Source: Chryseobacterium sp. 18061
GTDB lineage: Bacteria; Pseudomonadota; Gammaproteobacteria; Enterobacterales; Enterobacteriaceae
Direction of reading: 5' to 3'
NCBI GenBank assembly: GCA_902706205.1
Contig: CACSKA010000004.1
Location: 248,001-312,000, forward strand
DNA length: 64,000 nt
Below, piece by piece: positions 31,118-41,356 of this stretch. The notes under the pieces are model-generated. The model saw only the letters and a program-made list of their open reading frames with translations, did not search any database and had not been told where the DNA came from. The number at the start of each line of letters is the position of its first letter. Positions within the stretch are counted from its first letter, which is position 1. Made by a program: the position numbers and the translations under genes.

Positions 31118-31297
31118 ATGAACATTTACGCGGTTGTTATATCTACCTTTGCGACGAAACTCTTGTTGTCGTTTGTCATCTATAAGAAAAACAAACATGT
31201 TTTCAAGCGAATGAGTCTGCCTGCAAAAGGTGCGGTGATTGGCGGTGGATGGCTTGCCAGCTACGGGCTCCTGCAGCTGATCAACGAAGTTATCTGA
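31118..31297 (+). CDS. Small predicted inner-membrane protein
   Basis: 59 aa: MNIYAVVISTFATKLLL, a basic linker (KKNKHVFKR) and a second hydrophobic segment around GGGWLASYGLLQLI. Two membrane-spanning segments with a positively charged loop are predicted. ATG 31118 has AGAGAG upstream. A strong terminator directly after the stop supports a real transcription unit. No family is recognised. Confidence 0.55.
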   Translation: MNIYAVVISTFATKLLLSFVIYKKNKHVFKRMSLPAKGAVIGGGWLASYGLLQLINEVI

Positions 31298-31310
31298 GCC
31301 AAATTGCTTT

Positions 31311-31345
31311 AGAAAAGAGCCAGCCCCATGCTGGCTCTTTTCTAT
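31311..31345 (+). terminator. Strong terminator after the 59-aa membrane protein
   Basis: Perfect 14-bp stem AGAAAAGAGCCAGC/GCTGGCTCTTTTCT with a 5-nt loop; A- and T-rich sides make it usable in both directions. Confidence 0.85.
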
Positions 31346-31351
31346 TGTTCC

Positions 31352-31679
31352 TCAGCCAAGTTCCAAAAACGTCTGCGCAATTTCGAAGTCGATAATCAGC
31401 CCCATACCGTCGCACCCCGCTGAGCTGACGATCCACCAGCTGCACAGCAACCTGCTGACGTTCGTCATCCGGCTTAACGTGAAACGTACAGCTGTCCATC
31501 AGGGCGCAAATCGGCTGGCCTGTGTCCGCTTCCTGTAATAGTTTTCGCACGGATAAAATACCGTGCCGCTTATTTACGGCGACAACAAAGACGCGCCCCG
31601 GAATATCGTCGTTCTGCAATTGATACAGGAAAGATTTACGGGCTTCATGTACGCAGAAATGATCGGCAAGGGCGGTAAC
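31352..31679 (-). pseudogene. Frameshifted CBS-domain remnant, possibly from an MgtE-type magnesium transporter
   Basis: Minus-strand reading from an in-frame stop (TAA at 31680-31682) gives VTALADHFCVHEARKSFL... and then a CBS-like stretch: RVFVVAVNKRHGILSVRKLL, ALMDSCTFHVKPDDERQQVAVQLV. Around 31400-31430 the sensible reading jumps to another frame (DGMGLIIDFEIAQTFLELG, stop at 31352-31354). The CBS pattern (sensor strand, MDS/MT-like motif, DD-x-x-QQVA helix) is typical of the cytoplasmic part of MgtE. No start codon with a full N-terminus and no membrane domain remain. The MgtE origin is a guess from CBS style. Confidence 0.5.
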
Positions 31680-31793
31680 TTATATTTTTACAGGAGCCTC
31701 GGCATAACGAGATCGTTAAAATGAGTCACCATTATATTCAGGCCGAATATTTATACGAGCGAGAAGTGAGTCTGGTTGAGACTGTATTTAGAA

Positions 31794-32354
31794 TTATCTG
31801 ATTACCGGGTCGGGGAGAACCTGGCGCACCGCCAATAAATGGTGGTTCCAGTATGGGCTGGTTAACTGTGAAATGGTGACGCCTTTGCGTCGGGAGGCGT
31901 GAATAAAACGATTATCGCCGATATAAATCCCCACATGTCGCTGCACACGTCCGGTTTTGAAGAACACCAGATCACCAATATGCGGTGCGCCACGTCGGGC
32001 TTTCTTGCCTCTGCGCATCTGTTCGCCGGTGGTTCGCGGTAGTTTCACGGCGAACGCTTCCTGATAAAGACGACGGGTAAGGGCCGAGCAGTCGATCGCT
32101 CTGTGCGAGTTTGCGCCCAGACGATAGTGCGTACCTTTCCAGTGTTGATACCCGCTCATCAGGCGCTTGCGGCGCTTAACATTACCGGTAACTTTGGTCG
32201 ACTTTATGGCTACGGATTTCGAATGGTGCGGTGAACGATGATGGACGTGGCGATGATGAACCTGGCGATGGTGAGAATGACGAACGCGTGCGGCCTGCGC
32301 AGTGCAGTGAAAAGTAAACAGAAAACACATCAGTAAGGCCAGGCGCAGGGACAT
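31794..32354 (-). CDS. Secreted NlpC/P60 (C40) peptidoglycan endopeptidase with a His-rich linker
   Basis: 186 aa. A signal peptide (MSLRLALLMCFLFTFHCTAQA) is followed by a remarkable His/Arg-rich stretch (about 24-44, HHR repeats) and a basic linker. The C40 domain has C89 (AIDCSALTRR), H140 (RHVGIYIGD) and H152 (FIHAS). Their 51- and 12-residue spacings equal those of the MepS C68-H119-H131 triad. It is probably a DD- or DL-endopeptidase acting on peptidoglycan cross-links in the periplasm. There is no lipobox. The His cluster could bind metal; that is inference. Confidence 0.85.
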   Translation of the reverse strand: MSLRLALLMCFLFTFHCTAQAARVRHSHHRQVHHRHVHHRSPHHSKSVAIKSTKVTGNVKRRKRLMSGYQHWKGTHYRLGANSHRAIDCSALTRRLYQEAFAVKLPRTTGEQMRRGKKARRGAPHIGDLVFFKTGRVQRHVGIYIGDNRFIHASRRKGVTISQLTSPYWNHHLLAVRQVLPDPVIR

Positions 32355-32595
32355 AATTGCTATCTAATCGTCTATCATAAATTGAACAAAAAATACTACA
32401 GGCGATCGATGCTACGTTTTTTAGGGGCGTTGAGCAATGCGAAAGAAAAAATTCGTTATTTTGAGCGAAAAACTGCTCTAAATCACTTTTCGCGGTAAAG
32501 CGGGCAACGCCTCATAACCGTTTATTTGACAATAGCAGAGGGGGGGGCCGGGGAGAAAAATTCTCCCGGCGAAGGCGAGTGAATTTCGCGTGCTA

Positions 32596-33159
32596 TCATG
32601 CTTGCTGTGACAACAGGCCGTGCAGATGTGAACCGTTGCTACGCGAAATAGCCGTTTTAATGCGTAACATCGCCAGCGTATTTTTCGATTTCATCCGCAA
32701 TTTATGTTGGATATTAACCCGGTGGCCGCTGGCCGTTTTCTGTGAAATATCCAGTTCACGAGCGATTTTCACGTTCTGCAAATGGAACACATCGAGGATA
32801 TCCAGTTCACGCTGGGTGAGGACATTCTGACGTGGTTTCGGGAAGTAGCGCACGATTTTCTGGATATAGTGCGGTGAACACTCCATTGAAGAGAACACTA
32901 CGTCGCCAATCTTAAAGCAGTGATCTTTAATGATATCCTGCATCAGTACCATGTACTTAAGGCTAAGCGTATTGACCTTTTTAATGAAGTAATCGCGCAG
33001 GAACAGATTTTCAATTCCTACGACCAGATAGTTGGTCGGATTATAAGACTGCAAATATACATCAATATCACGCTTACAGGTAATCTGGTGTGAATCGAAT
33101 ACTTGCGATTCGATACCTGCGCACAGGTAATAGTTATCACTAACGTAGCTAATGTTCAT
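32596..33159 (-). CDS. LuxR-type (helix-turn-helix) transcriptional regulator
   Basis: 187 aa. An N-terminal domain (about 1-105) of unknown type is followed by a C-terminal LuxR/NarL HTH: LTQRELDILDVFHLQNVKIARELDISQKTASGHRVNIQHKLRMK. The N-terminus lacks a recognisable receiver aspartate pattern, so activation is probably not by ordinary phosphotransfer. Size and layout recall GadE/FimZ-like fimbrial and stress regulators, but I do not recognise an orthologue. Codon usage is more AT-rich than the neighbours, consistent with acquisition. It lies divergent from the arn operon across 0.8 kb. Confidence 0.78.
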   Translation of the reverse strand: MNISYVSDNYYLCAGIESQVFDSHQITCKRDIDVYLQSYNPTNYLVVGIENLFLRDYFIKKVNTLSLKYMVLMQDIIKDHCFKIGDVVFSSMECSPHYIQKIVRYFPKPRQNVLTQRELDILDVFHLQNVKIARELDISQKTASGHRVNIQHKLRMKSKNTLAMLRIKTAISRSNGSHLHGLLSQQA

Positions 33160-33985
33160 AATAGAAAGGTATTCCTGACCGGTATTTGAGAGAAAATAAA
33201 AACAAGGGCTGTCGTGTTTAATTTTAAATTTTCGGTCGCCTGTTTGTCGGCCTAAACAGTACGGTTATTGCCCTGCTGATGTAAACACCAATAATGTTAA
33301 ATGTCTTTTTTTAGACATTGGAGATAATAAATAACCCTTTGTTTTATGGTGGTTTGTCTATTTTTGGTCAGTTCAGGGAAAAATATTAAGTTACATGTGT
33401 GCGGTATTCTGCGGCGAAATTCGTAAAAATGAACAGAGAATTTTCTGATGTCGGGGGAATATCGTGTTCCAGTTCCTGACGCCTGTGCATGATGTTTCCC
33501 TCCGCTGGGGGCAAAAAAGGAAACGGCAGGGATGGTGTTTAAACACCTTAGAGGCTGATCTCCCATTCAGGAACGTTAAACTGCCTTTTTTGTCTCACAA
33601 ACATCTGCCAAAGCGCCAGACGGTATATTTAAAAAAGGCGAGTAAGTTCATTCTATTTCATAGAATAATATATTTTTCGTTTACCTTTCGTTGATGTTTT
33701 AGCCTCTGTTATTCATCACGACTTTATTACACTTAAAGGATGCGAGGCGATTTGTGGTAAAAACATATTTTCCCGTAACCACTTGAAGTTAAATGGATTG
33801 TTTTTTATTTTTAGCTCATCTTCTATTCTTAATATTATCCTAATGTAACCGGTATAAATTTAATTGTGTTGAGCTGGCGTTTATCAAATCGCAGTTTTCG
33901 AACCTATTTATTATTACTTCGTTTAACTCTGCGGGCGCAGGATGGTTTTTTGTTTTAACCACAACGTTCAGGGTAAGGATAATCA
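33160..33985. other. AT-rich 826-bp intergenic region before arnB
   Basis: Contains the promoters of the LuxR gene (left) and arn (right). A 7-bp hairpin AATGTCT/AGACATT with a T7 loop lies near 33299-33320. Open frames here (minus 33297-33566 and plus 33464-33694) have no recognisable protein features or good ribosome sites and are not called. A PmrA-type box lies at 33828. The remainder could hold an sRNA or H-NS-bound leader, but I see no specific evidence. Confidence 0.5.
33828..33858 (+). promoter_or_regulatory. PmrA-type box and -10 element of the arn operon
   Basis: CTTAAT-N5-CCTAAT (33828-33844) matches the PmrA direct-repeat consensus (CTTAAK-N5-CTTAAK) with one clear mismatch. TATAAA at 33853-33858 is a plausible -10. 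Control of arn/pbgP by PmrAB is established in Salmonella and other enterobacteria. The leader to arnB would be about 120 nt. Confidence 0.65.
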
Positions 33986-35125
33986 ATGAGTGAATTTTTA
34001 CCTTTCTCACGCCCATCGATGGGGGATGAGGAGTTTAACGCGCTGAAAGAGGTGTTGCAGTCTGGCTGGATCACCACTGGACCCAAAAATGCCCAGCTTG
34101 AAGACGCGTTCTGCACTCTGACCGGCAACCGCCACGCCATTGCCGTCAGTTCCGCCACCGGCGGGATGCACGTCACTCTGATGGCGCTCGGCATTGGCCC
34201 TGGTGACGAAGTCATTACCCCGTCGCAAACCTGGGTTTCGACCCTCAACATGATTGAGCTGCTCGGCGCGACACCAGTGATGATTGATGTCGACCACCAC
34301 ACGCTGATGGTCACCCCAGAAGCGGTAGCCGCTGCCATCACACCGCGCACCAAAGCGATTATTCCCGTTCACTACGCGGGCGCACCGTTCGATATCGACA
34401 GTATTTATGCCGTTGCTGAACAGCACGGCATACCGGTTATCGAAGACGCGGCTCACGCGGCGGGTACGCTGTACAAAGGTCAGCCCATTGGCGGCAAAGG
34501 CACGGCGATTTTCTCCTTCCATGCGATCAAAAATATGACCTGCGCCGAAGGGGGCTTAGTCGTCACTGATAACGACGCGTTGGCTCAGCGTATTCGCAGC
34601 CTCAAATTCCACGGTCTGGGCGTTGACGCTTATGACCGCCAAACCCACGGCCGCGCGCCGCAGGCGGAAGTGATTTCCCCCGGCTTCAAATACAACTTGG
34701 CGGATATCAATGCGGCGCTGGCGTTGGTTCAGCTCGGAAAACTGCCGCAAGCCAATCAGCGTCGAAGCGAAATGGCACAACGCTATTTAACCGAACTGGC
34801 CGACACGCCGTTCCAGCCGCTGACAATCCCCGCCTGGCCGCATCTGCACGCCTGGCATCTGTTCATCATTCGTGTGGATGAAACGCGCTGCAGCATTAGC
34901 CGTGATGGCCTGATGGAACAGCTCAAGGCTCAGGGCATCGGCACCGGGCTGCATTTCCGCGCCGCTCACACGCAAAAGTATTACCGCGAACGCTATCCGC
35001 ATATTTCCCTACCGAACACGGAGTGGAACAGCGCGCGTATTTGTTCTCTGCCTCTTTTCCCGGATATGACCCATGACGACACAACCCGCGTCATTTCTGC
35101 GCTCCATCAGCTCGCAGGACGTTGA
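33986..35125 (+). CDS. arnB: UDP-4-amino-4-deoxy-L-arabinose aminotransferase ArnB
   Basis: 379 aa, PLP-dependent DegT/DnrJ/EryC1 family. It converts UDP-4-keto-arabinose to UDP-L-Ara4N with glutamate as donor. The PLP-lysine segment [15 protein letters not shown] and the C-terminal [20 protein letters not shown] match E. coli ArnB, which has a slightly longer N-terminus. First gene of the arnBCADTEF operon; arnC begins 1 nt after its stop. Confidence 0.96.
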   Translation: MSEFLPFSRPSMGDEEFNALKEVLQSGWITTGPKNAQLEDAFCTLTGNRHAIAVSSATGGMHVTLMALGIGPGDEVITPSQTWVSTLNMIELLGATPVMIDVDHHTLMVTPEAVAAAITPRTKAIIPVHYAGAPFDIDSIYAVAEQHGIPVIEDAAHAAGTLYKGQPIGGKGTAIFSFHAIKNMTCAEGGLVVTDNDALAQRIRSLKFHGLGVDAYDRQTHGRAPQAEVISPGFKYNLADINAALALVQLGKLPQANQRRSEMAQRYLTELADTPFQPLTIPAWPHLHAWHLFIIRVDETRCSISRDGLMEQLKAQGIGTGLHFRAAHTQKYYRERYPHISLPNTEWNSARICSLPLFPDMTHDDTTRVISALHQLAGR

Positions 35126-35126
35126 A

Positions 35127-36110
35127 ATGTTTGACTCTCCAAAAGTAAAAAAAGTCTCAGTGGTGATCCCTGTTTATAACGAACAGGAAAGCCTGCCGGA
35201 ACTGATTCGCCGCACCGAAGCCGCCTGCGCCTTGCTGAAACGCGATTACGAAATCCTGTTGGTCGATGACGGCAGCAGCGACGACTCTGCCCGCATGTTG
35301 TGCCTGGCCGCAGACGCGACGGGCAGCCACATAGTGGCGGTGCTGTTGAACCGTAACTACGGCCAGCATTCGGCGATCATGGCGGGCTTCAGCCACGTCA
35401 CCGGTGACCTGATCATTACCCTCGATGCCGATTTGCAAAACCCGCCGGAAGAAATTCCGCGCCTGGTGGATAAAGCCGATGAAGGCTACGACGTCGTCGG
35501 CACCGTGCGCCAGAACCGTCAGGACAGCATTTTCCGCAAAACCGCGTCGAAGATGATTAACCGCCTGATCCAGCGCGCCACCGGGAAAGTAATGGGCGAC
35601 TACGGCTGCATGCTGCGCGCTTACCGCCGTCACATCATCGATGCGATGCTGAATTGCCACGAACGCAGCACCTTTATTCCGATCCTCGCCAACACCTTTG
35701 CACGCCGTACGGTAGAGATCCCGGTGCTGCACGCCGAACGTGAATTCGGTGATTCCAAATACAGCTTTATGCGCCTGATAAACCTGATGTACGACCTGGT
35801 GACCTGCCTGACCACCACACCGCTGCGTCTGTTAAGCGTGGTCGGCAGCGTGATTGCGCTCTCCGGTTTCGCTTTCGCCATTCTGTTGGTGATTTTACGT
35901 CTCGCTTTCGGCGCGGAATGGGCTGGCGACGGCCTGTTCCTGCTGTTCGCCGTCCTGTTTATTTTTATCGGCGCGCAGTTCGTCGGTATGGGACTTCTCG
36001 GGGAGTATATCGGGCGCATCTATAACGATGTTCGTGCTCGTCCCCGGTACTTTATTCAACGTGTGGTTCGCCAGGAAAGCCTGGTGGAAGAAGAGGAAAA
36101 TCGTTCATGA
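35127..36110 (+). CDS. arnC: Undecaprenyl-phosphate 4-deoxy-4-formamido-L-arabinose transferase ArnC
   Basis: 327 aa. N-terminal GT2 glycosyltransferase domain ([32 protein letters not shown]) and two C-terminal membrane helices (about 235-257 and 270-292). It moves formylated L-Ara4N from UDP to undecaprenyl phosphate at the inner membrane. ATG 35127 aligns with E. coli. An upstream in-frame ATG at 35073 would overlap arnB. arnA overlaps its end by 4 bp. Confidence 0.95.
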   Translation: MFDSPKVKKVSVVIPVYNEQESLPELIRRTEAACALLKRDYEILLVDDGSSDDSARMLCLAADATGSHIVAVLLNRNYGQHSAIMAGFSHVTGDLIITLDADLQNPPEEIPRLVDKADEGYDVVGTVRQNRQDSIFRKTASKMINRLIQRATGKVMGDYGCMLRAYRRHIIDAMLNCHERSTFIPILANTFARRTVEIPVLHAEREFGDSKYSFMRLINLMYDLVTCLTTTPLRLLSVVGSVIALSGFAFAILLVILRLAFGAEWAGDGLFLLFAVLFIFIGAQFVGMGLLGEYIGRIYNDVRARPRYFIQRVVRQESLVEEEENRS

Positions 36111-38089
36111 AAGCTGTTGTATTCGCCTATCACGATATGGGTTGCACGGGCATTCAGGCCCTGCTTGACGCCGGATATGACATTGCGGCCATCTTTACTC
36201 ACCCGGATAACGCCGGTGAGAATAACTTCTTCGGCTCCGTAGCGCGTCTGGCTGCCGAGCAGGGGATTACCGTTTACGCTCCGGAAGACGTCAATCATCC
36301 GCTGTGGGTTGAACGTATCCGCGTTCTCGCGCCGGACATGATTTTCTCCTTTTACTATCGCAACCTGTTGAGCGACGCCATCGTCAGCACCGCAAAACAC
36401 GGCGCCTTCAACCTGCACGGTTCCCTGCTGCCACAATATCGCGGTCGCGCACCGCTGAACTGGGTGCTGGTTAACGGCGAAAAAGAGACCGGCATTACCC
36501 TGCATCGCATGGTGAAACGCGCGGATGCGGGCAATATTGTCGCGCAGCAGAAAGTCGAGATTGCCGATACTGACGTGGCCATGACCCTGCACCGCAAGCT
36601 CTGTTCCGCAGCCCAGTCGCTGCTGCGTGATGCGCTGCCGCAAATTGCGAACGGCTGTATCGCCGAAACCGTTCAGGACGAAAGCCAGGCCACTTATGTA
36701 GGCCGCCGCACGCCGGATGACGGGCGTCTGAACTGGGAACAGTCCGCAGAATCGCTGCACAACCTGGTGCGCGCGGTGTCCGATCCGTGGCCAGGCGCGT
36801 TTGGCTATGTTGGCACCAACAAATTTATCGTCTGGAAATCCCGTGTGCGTCACGACGTCGCGGCGGCGAAGCCGGGTACCGTGATGTCTGTCTCTCCGCT
36901 GGTCGTTGCCTGTGGTGACGGCGCGCTGGAAATTATCACCGGTCAAACCGACAAAGGTGTCTACATGCAGGGCGTACAGCTGGCGCAGTCTCTCGGTCTG
37001 GTGACAGGCGCGCTGCTGTCGAGCAAACCGTTTGTGGCGGTAAAACGTCGCACCCGCGTGCTGATCCTCGGCGTGAACGGCTTCATCGGTAACCATCTGA
37101 CCGAACGCCTGCTGGCTGACGATAACTACGAAATTTACGGCCTGGATATCGGCTCTGACGCAATCAGCCGTTTCCTCGAGTGCCCTCGCTTCCACTTCGT
37201 TGAAGGCGATATCAGTATCCACTCTGAGTGGATCGAATATCACATCAAGAAATGCGACGTGGTGCTGCCGCTGGTCGCCATTGCCACGCCGATTGAGTAC
37301 ACCCGTAACCCGCTGCGTGTGTTTGAACTCGATTTCGAAGAGAACCTGAAGGTGATCCGCGACTGTGTGAAATACAACAAGCGCATCATCTTCCCGTCCA
37401 CGTCCGAAGTGTACGGCATGTGTACCGACAACAACTTCGACGAAGACGCGTCCAATCTGGTTGTCGGCCCAATCAACAAACAGCGCTGGATTTACTCCGT
37501 TTCCAAACAGCTTCTTGACCGCGTGATTTGGGCTTACGGCGATAAAGAAGACCTGAAATTTACTTTGTTCCGTCCGTTCAACTGGATGGGACCGCGTCTG
37601 GACAACCTGAATGCCGCGCGTATTGGCAGCTCACGCGCCATTACCCAGCTTATCCTCAATCTGGTGGAAGGTTCGCCAATCAAACTGATTGAAGGCGGCA
37701 AGCAGAAACGTTGCTTCACCGATATTAGCGACGGTATCGAAGCGCTGTTCCGTATCATTGAGAACAAAGACGGGCGCTGCGACGGGCAGATTATCAACAT
37801 TGGTAACCCGGAAAACGAAGCGAGCATCAAAGAGCTGGCTGAACTGCTGCTCGACTGCTTCGACCGTCACCCACTGCGTAACCAGTTCCCTCCGTTTGCG
37901 GGTTTCCGCGACGTAGAGAGCAGCGATTACTATGGAAAAGGTTATCAGGACGTTGAGCACCGCAAGCCGAGCATTCGCAATGCCAAACGTTGCCTCGACT
38001 GGCAGCCAACAGTGGAAATGCAGCAAACGGTTGAGCAGACCCTGGACTTCTTCCTGCGCACCGTTGAGTTAACGGAAGCCCAAAAATGA
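36107..38089 (+). CDS. arnA: Bifunctional UDP-glucuronate decarboxylase / UDP-Ara4N formyltransferase ArnA
   Basis: 660 aa, the usual family length. Residues 1-300 are the formyltransferase domain with the catalytic N-x-H ([19 protein letters not shown]). Residues about 315-660 are an SDR-type oxidative decarboxylase with [13 protein letters not shown]-binding motif, SVSKQLLDR (YxxxK) and the substrate loop [11 protein letters not shown]. It starts by ATGA overlap with arnC and overlaps arnD by 4 bp, so the operon is translationally coupled. Confidence 0.97.
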   Translation: MKAVVFAYHDMGCTGIQALLDAGYDIAAIFTHPDNAGENNFFGSVARLAAEQGITVYAPEDVNHPLWVERIRVLAPDMIFSFYYRNLLSDAIVSTAKHGAFNLHGSLLPQYRGRAPLNWVLVNGEKETGITLHRMVKRADAGNIVAQQKVEIADTDVAMTLHRKLCSAAQSLLRDALPQIANGCIAETVQDESQATYVGRRTPDDGRLNWEQSAESLHNLVRAVSDPWPGAFGYVGTNKFIVWKSRVRHDVAAAKPGTVMSVSPLVVACGDGALEIITGQTDKGVYMQGVQLAQSLGLVTGALLSSKPFVAVKRRTRVLILGVNGFIGNHLTERLLADDNYEIYGLDIGSDAISRFLECPRFHFVEGDISIHSEWIEYHIKKCDVVLPLVAIATPIEYTRNPLRVFELDFEENLKVIRDCVKYNKRIIFPSTSEVYGMCTDNNFDEDASNLVVGPINKQRWIYSVSKQLLDRVIWAYGDKEDLKFTLFRPFNWMGPRLDNLNAARIGSSRAITQLILNLVEGSPIKLIEGGKQKRCFTDISDGIEALFRIIENKDGRCDGQIINIGNPENEASIKELAELLLDCFDRHPLRNQFPPFAGFRDVESSDYYGKGYQDVEHRKPSIRNAKRCLDWQPTVEMQQTVEQTLDFFLRTVELTEAQK

Positions 38090-38982
38090 TGAGAAAGGTT
38101 GGCTTACGCGTTGATGTGGATACCTTTCGCGGCACTCGCGATGGCGTACCCCGCCTGCTGGAAATCCTTCAGCGGCACGACATTCAGGCCAGCTTTTTTT
38201 TCAGCGTCGGGCCGGACAACATGGGGCGTCATTTGTGGCGCCTGTTGAAGCCGAAATTCCTGTGGAAAATGCTGCGCTCGCGCGCGGCATCGCTGTATGG
38301 CTGGGACATCCTGCTGGCAGGCACTGCCTGGCCGGGGAGAATCATCGGCGCGGCGAACGCGGAAGTCATACGCACCACGGCGAAAGCGCATGAAGTCGGG
38401 CTGCACGCCTGGGATCATCATCGCTGGCAGCGGTGGAGCGGCGTCTGGAGCGACGCGAAACTGGAGCAGGAAATTGGCCGTGGTTTGCAGTCGCTGGAAG
38501 CGATCATCGACACGACCGTCACCTGTTCAGCCGTTGCGGGATGGCGAGCGGATGCGCGGGTAGTAAACGCCAAAGAAGGTTTCGAGTTTCTCTACAACAG
38601 CGACTGTCGCGGCACGCGTCCGTTCCTGCCGATTCTGGATAATGGCAAGACGGGTACGGTGCAAATCCCGGTCACGTTACCGACATGGGATGAAGCGGTG
38701 GGCAGCAGCGTCAACGCAGAAGGCTTCAACAACTGGCTGATTGAGCGTATCCACAAAGACAGAGGCGTGCCGGTTTACACCATTCATGCCGAAGTCGAAG
38801 GCATCATAGCCGCAGAACAATTTGAGAGCCTGATACGGCAAGCGGCTGAAGAGGGCATTACGTTTTGCCCGCTGAGCCAGCTGTTGCCGGAGGATTTTAG
38901 TACGCTACCAAAAGGGAACGTGGTACGAGGCGAACTGGCAGGCCGGGAGGGCTGGCTGGGACAAGAACAATTATTGGGTTAA
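38086..38982 (+). CDS. arnD: 4-deoxy-4-formamido-L-arabinose-phosphoundecaprenol deformylase ArnD
   Basis: 298 aa, NodB-type polysaccharide deacetylase fold. [20 protein letters not shown] carries the metal-binding Asp, and HAWDHHRWQ supplies the His ligands. It removes the formyl group on undecaprenyl-P-Ara4FN, making the step irreversible. ATGA overlap with arnA; arnT starts 6 bp downstream. Confidence 0.95.
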   Translation: MMRKVGLRVDVDTFRGTRDGVPRLLEILQRHDIQASFFFSVGPDNMGRHLWRLLKPKFLWKMLRSRAASLYGWDILLAGTAWPGRIIGAANAEVIRTTAKAHEVGLHAWDHHRWQRWSGVWSDAKLEQEIGRGLQSLEAIIDTTVTCSAVAGWRADARVVNAKEGFEFLYNSDCRGTRPFLPILDNGKTGTVQIPVTLPTWDEAVGSSVNAEGFNNWLIERIHKDRGVPVYTIHAEVEGIIAAEQFESLIRQAAEEGITFCPLSQLLPEDFSTLPKGNVVRGELAGREGWLGQEQLLG

Positions 38983-38987
38983 GGTCT

Positions 38988-40643
38988 ATGAAATCCTTAC
39001 GTTTACGCGCATCAATGCTGTTTTTATTCGCGCTGTATTATGTGGTTCCTCTGAATTTCCGCCTATTGTGGCAGCCGGATGAGACCCGTTACGCGGAAAT
39101 CAGTCGTGAAATGCTGGCCTCCGGCGACTGGATTGTGCCGCACTTCCTCGGCCTGCGTTACTTCGAAAAACCGATTGCCGGTTACTGGATCAACAGTATC
39201 GGTCAGTGGCTCTTTGGTCATACCAATCTTGCTGTGCGCTTTGGCGTGGTATTTTCCACGGCCTGTACTGCGCTGCTTGTTGCGTGGCTGGCGTGGAAAC
39301 TCTGGCAGGACAAACGCACGGCGGTATTGTCTGCCGTCATCTTCATGACGGCCTTTCTGGTGTACGGCATCGGTACCTACGCGGTACTCGATCCGATGAT
39401 TTCCCTGTGGTTGATGCTCGCCATGTGCAGCTTCTGGGGAGCGTCTCAGGCGCAAACCCACGGCGGTAAACTTGGCGGCTACATGCTGCTGGGCATTGCT
39501 TGCGGCATGGGGGTCATGACTAAAGGTTTTCTTGCGCTGGCGGTACCGGTCATCGGCGTGCTGCCGTGGGTGATTGTGCAAAAACGCTGGAAAGAGGTGT
39601 TGCTGTGGGGCTGGGTGGCGGTGCTGGTGTGTATTCTTACGGTGCTGCCGTGGGGTCTGGCAATCGCCCAACGCGAACCGGATTTCTGGCGCTACTTCTT
39701 CTGGGTCGAACACGTCCAGCGTTTTGCCCAGAGTGATGCGCAGCACAAAGCCCCGTTCTGGTACTACATCCCATTCCTGATTGCTGGCAGCCTGCCGTGG
39801 CTGGCGTTGCTGCCCGGCGCGCTGAAAACGGGCTGGAAAGAACGCGATTCGCAGCGCAGTACCTTCTATTTGCTGGGCTGGATAGTGATGCCATTTTTGT
39901 TCTTCAGCATCGCCAAAGGCAAGCTGCCAACCTACATTCTGCCGTGCTTTGCGCCCTTGGCGATACTGATGGCGCGCTATGCGCTGGACGTGGCTGACAG
40001 AGGTGCGAAGGTGCTGCACTATAACGGTCTTATCAACATCGCGTTCGGCCTGATTGGGCTGGTGGCGGTGCTGGTGGTGTCACCGTGGGGCCTGCTGTCG
40101 AAGCCGGTGTGGAACGATATCGAGCTGTATAAATGCCTGCTGGCGGCGGTGGCATTTGCCGCCTGGGCGTTGGTCGGCTGGCTGTCGATTTGTGACGGCG
40201 TACAGCGGTGGGCGCTGGCCGCGTGTTGTCCGTTGGCACTGGCGTTACTGATTGGTTTTGCCATTCCGGACCGCGTTATCGACAGCAAACAGCCGCAGTT
40301 CATCACCGATATCGTCAGCGAGCAGCTGGTGCCGAGCCGTTACGTGCTCACCAACCGTGTCGGCGTTGCTGCCGGGCTGGCGTGGGAACTTAATCGCAGC
40401 GACGTGATTATGTTCGGCCAGCAGGGCGAGCTGAAATACGGCCTGGCGTATCCCGATGCGAAGGGGCGTTACCTCGACAATGATGATTTCGACAGCTGGC
40501 TGGCGACGCATCGTTCGCAAGGGCCGGTGTCGCTGGTGCTACAGTTGAACAAAGGTCAGAAACTCGAGGATCTGGGATTGCCGAAAGCCGATAACGTCTA
40601 CGAGATGAGCCGGATGGTCTTCGTGCAGTATCTGCCGCAATGA
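38988..40643 (+). CDS. arnT: Lipid A 4-amino-L-arabinose transferase ArnT
   Basis: 551 aa integral membrane GT39/PMT-like (GT-C) glycosyltransferase. About twelve membrane helices with the first periplasmic loop [25 protein letters not shown] carrying the catalytic acidic residues. It transfers L-Ara4N from undecaprenyl phosphate to lipid A phosphates, lowering negative charge and giving resistance to polymyxin and cationic peptides. arnE overlaps its end by 4 bp. Confidence 0.95.
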   Translation: MKSLRLRASMLFLFALYYVVPLNFRLLWQPDETRYAEISREMLASGDWIVPHFLGLRYFEKPIAGYWINSIGQWLFGHTNLAVRFGVVFSTACTALLVAWLAWKLWQDKRTAVLSAVIFMTAFLVYGIGTYAVLDPMISLWLMLAMCSFWGASQAQTHGGKLGGYMLLGIACGMGVMTKGFLALAVPVIGVLPWVIVQKRWKEVLLWGWVAVLVCILTVLPWGLAIAQREPDFWRYFFWVEHVQRFAQSDAQHKAPFWYYIPFLIAGSLPWLALLPGALKTGWKERDSQRSTFYLLGWIVMPFLFFSIAKGKLPTYILPCFAPLAILMARYALDVADRGAKVLHYNGLINIAFGLIGLVAVLVVSPWGLLSKPVWNDIELYKCLLAAVAFAAWALVGWLSICDGVQRWALAACCPLALALLIGFAIPDRVIDSKQPQFITDIVSEQLVPSRYVLTNRVGVAAGLAWELNRSDVIMFGQQGELKYGLAYPDAKGRYLDNDDFDSWLATHRSQGPVSLVLQLNKGQKLEDLGLPKADNVYEMSRMVFVQYLPQ

Positions 40644-40978
40644 TAACCGCGCTATCTCTGCTGCTGGCGAGCCTCCTGAGCTGTGCCGGGCAGCTGTGCC
40701 AGAAGCAGGCGACTCACGCCTCACCGTCTGCTCGGCGTGGGCGGCACATTGTGTTATGGCTGGGTCTGGCGCTGCTGGCGCTCGGCAGCGGCATGGCGCT
40801 GTGGCTGGTGGTTTTGCAACGTTTACCTGTCGGCATTGCGTATCCAATGCTGAGCCTGAATTTTGTCTGGGTGACGCTGGCGGCGAAGTTTATCTGGCAT
40901 GAGCCGGTTTCTCGCCGTCACTGGCTCGGCGTGGGGCTGATCATTCTGGGCATTCTGGTGCTGGGAGGTAGCCGCTGA
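40640..40978 (+). CDS. arnE: Undecaprenyl-P-Ara4N flippase subunit ArnE
   Basis: 112 aa, SMR-like protein with four predicted helices. It pairs with ArnF to flip undecaprenyl-P-Ara4N to the periplasmic face. [21 protein letters not shown] is the family core. It overlaps arnT by 4 bp and arnF by 1 bp. Confidence 0.92.
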   Translation: MITALSLLLASLLSCAGQLCQKQATHASPSARRGRHIVLWLGLALLALGSGMALWLVVLQRLPVGIAYPMLSLNFVWVTLAAKFIWHEPVSRRHWLGVGLIILGILVLGGSR

Positions 40979-41349
40979 TGGGGATTATCTGGGCATTGAT
41001 GAGCGTGATTTTGGTCAGCACCGCGCAGCTTCTGTTGCGCAGTGCGATGCTGACACTGCCTGCGGTGAGCGATACCGGCACGCTGCTGTGGAATGTAGTG
41101 CATTTCCAGCCCGGAACGGGCGCGCTGTTGCTCGGCCTGTGCAGCTATCTGGCGTCGATGGTGTGCTGGTTCTTTGCGCTTAAACGTTTACCGCTGGCGA
41201 AGGCGTATGCGCTGTTGAGTTTGAGTTATATCACGGTCTGGGCGGCGGCGATGCTGTTGTCAAATGAAGCATTTTCCTGGCAAGGACTGGCGGGTGTGCT
41301 GCTGGTGATGGCGGGAGTGATGACTATTTTTGCGCCGCAACGGCGGTAA
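40978..41349 (+). CDS. arnF: Undecaprenyl-P-Ara4N flippase subunit ArnF
   Basis: 123 aa, four-helix SMR-like partner of ArnE. LPLAKAYALLSLSYITVWAAAMLL is the family core. It is the last gene of the arn operon. The stop is followed within 8 bp by the large tandem-repeat array, and no ordinary terminator is visible before the array. Confidence 0.92.
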   Translation: MGIIWALMSVILVSTAQLLLRSAMLTLPAVSDTGTLLWNVVHFQPGTGALLLGLCSYLASMVCWFFALKRLPLAKAYALLSLSYITVWAAAMLLSNEAFSWQGLAGVLLVMAGVMTIFAPQRR

Positions 41350-41356
41350 CGACTTA

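Noticed and set aside
31099..31185. Overlapping out-of-frame 28-codon frame before the 59-aa membrane protein, reminiscent of hok/mok layouts
   Set aside because: No similarity to Hok-type toxins and no antisense RNA signature; short overlapping frames are common by chance.
33297..33694. Two open frames of 76 and 89 codons in the arn upstream region
   Set aside because: No ribosome site, no recognisable domain, and they overlap each other on opposite strands in AT-rich regulatory sequence.
34000..41349. arn operon as a novel system
   Set aside because: All seven genes match the well-known arnBCADTEF pathway in order and length; only the location is notable.
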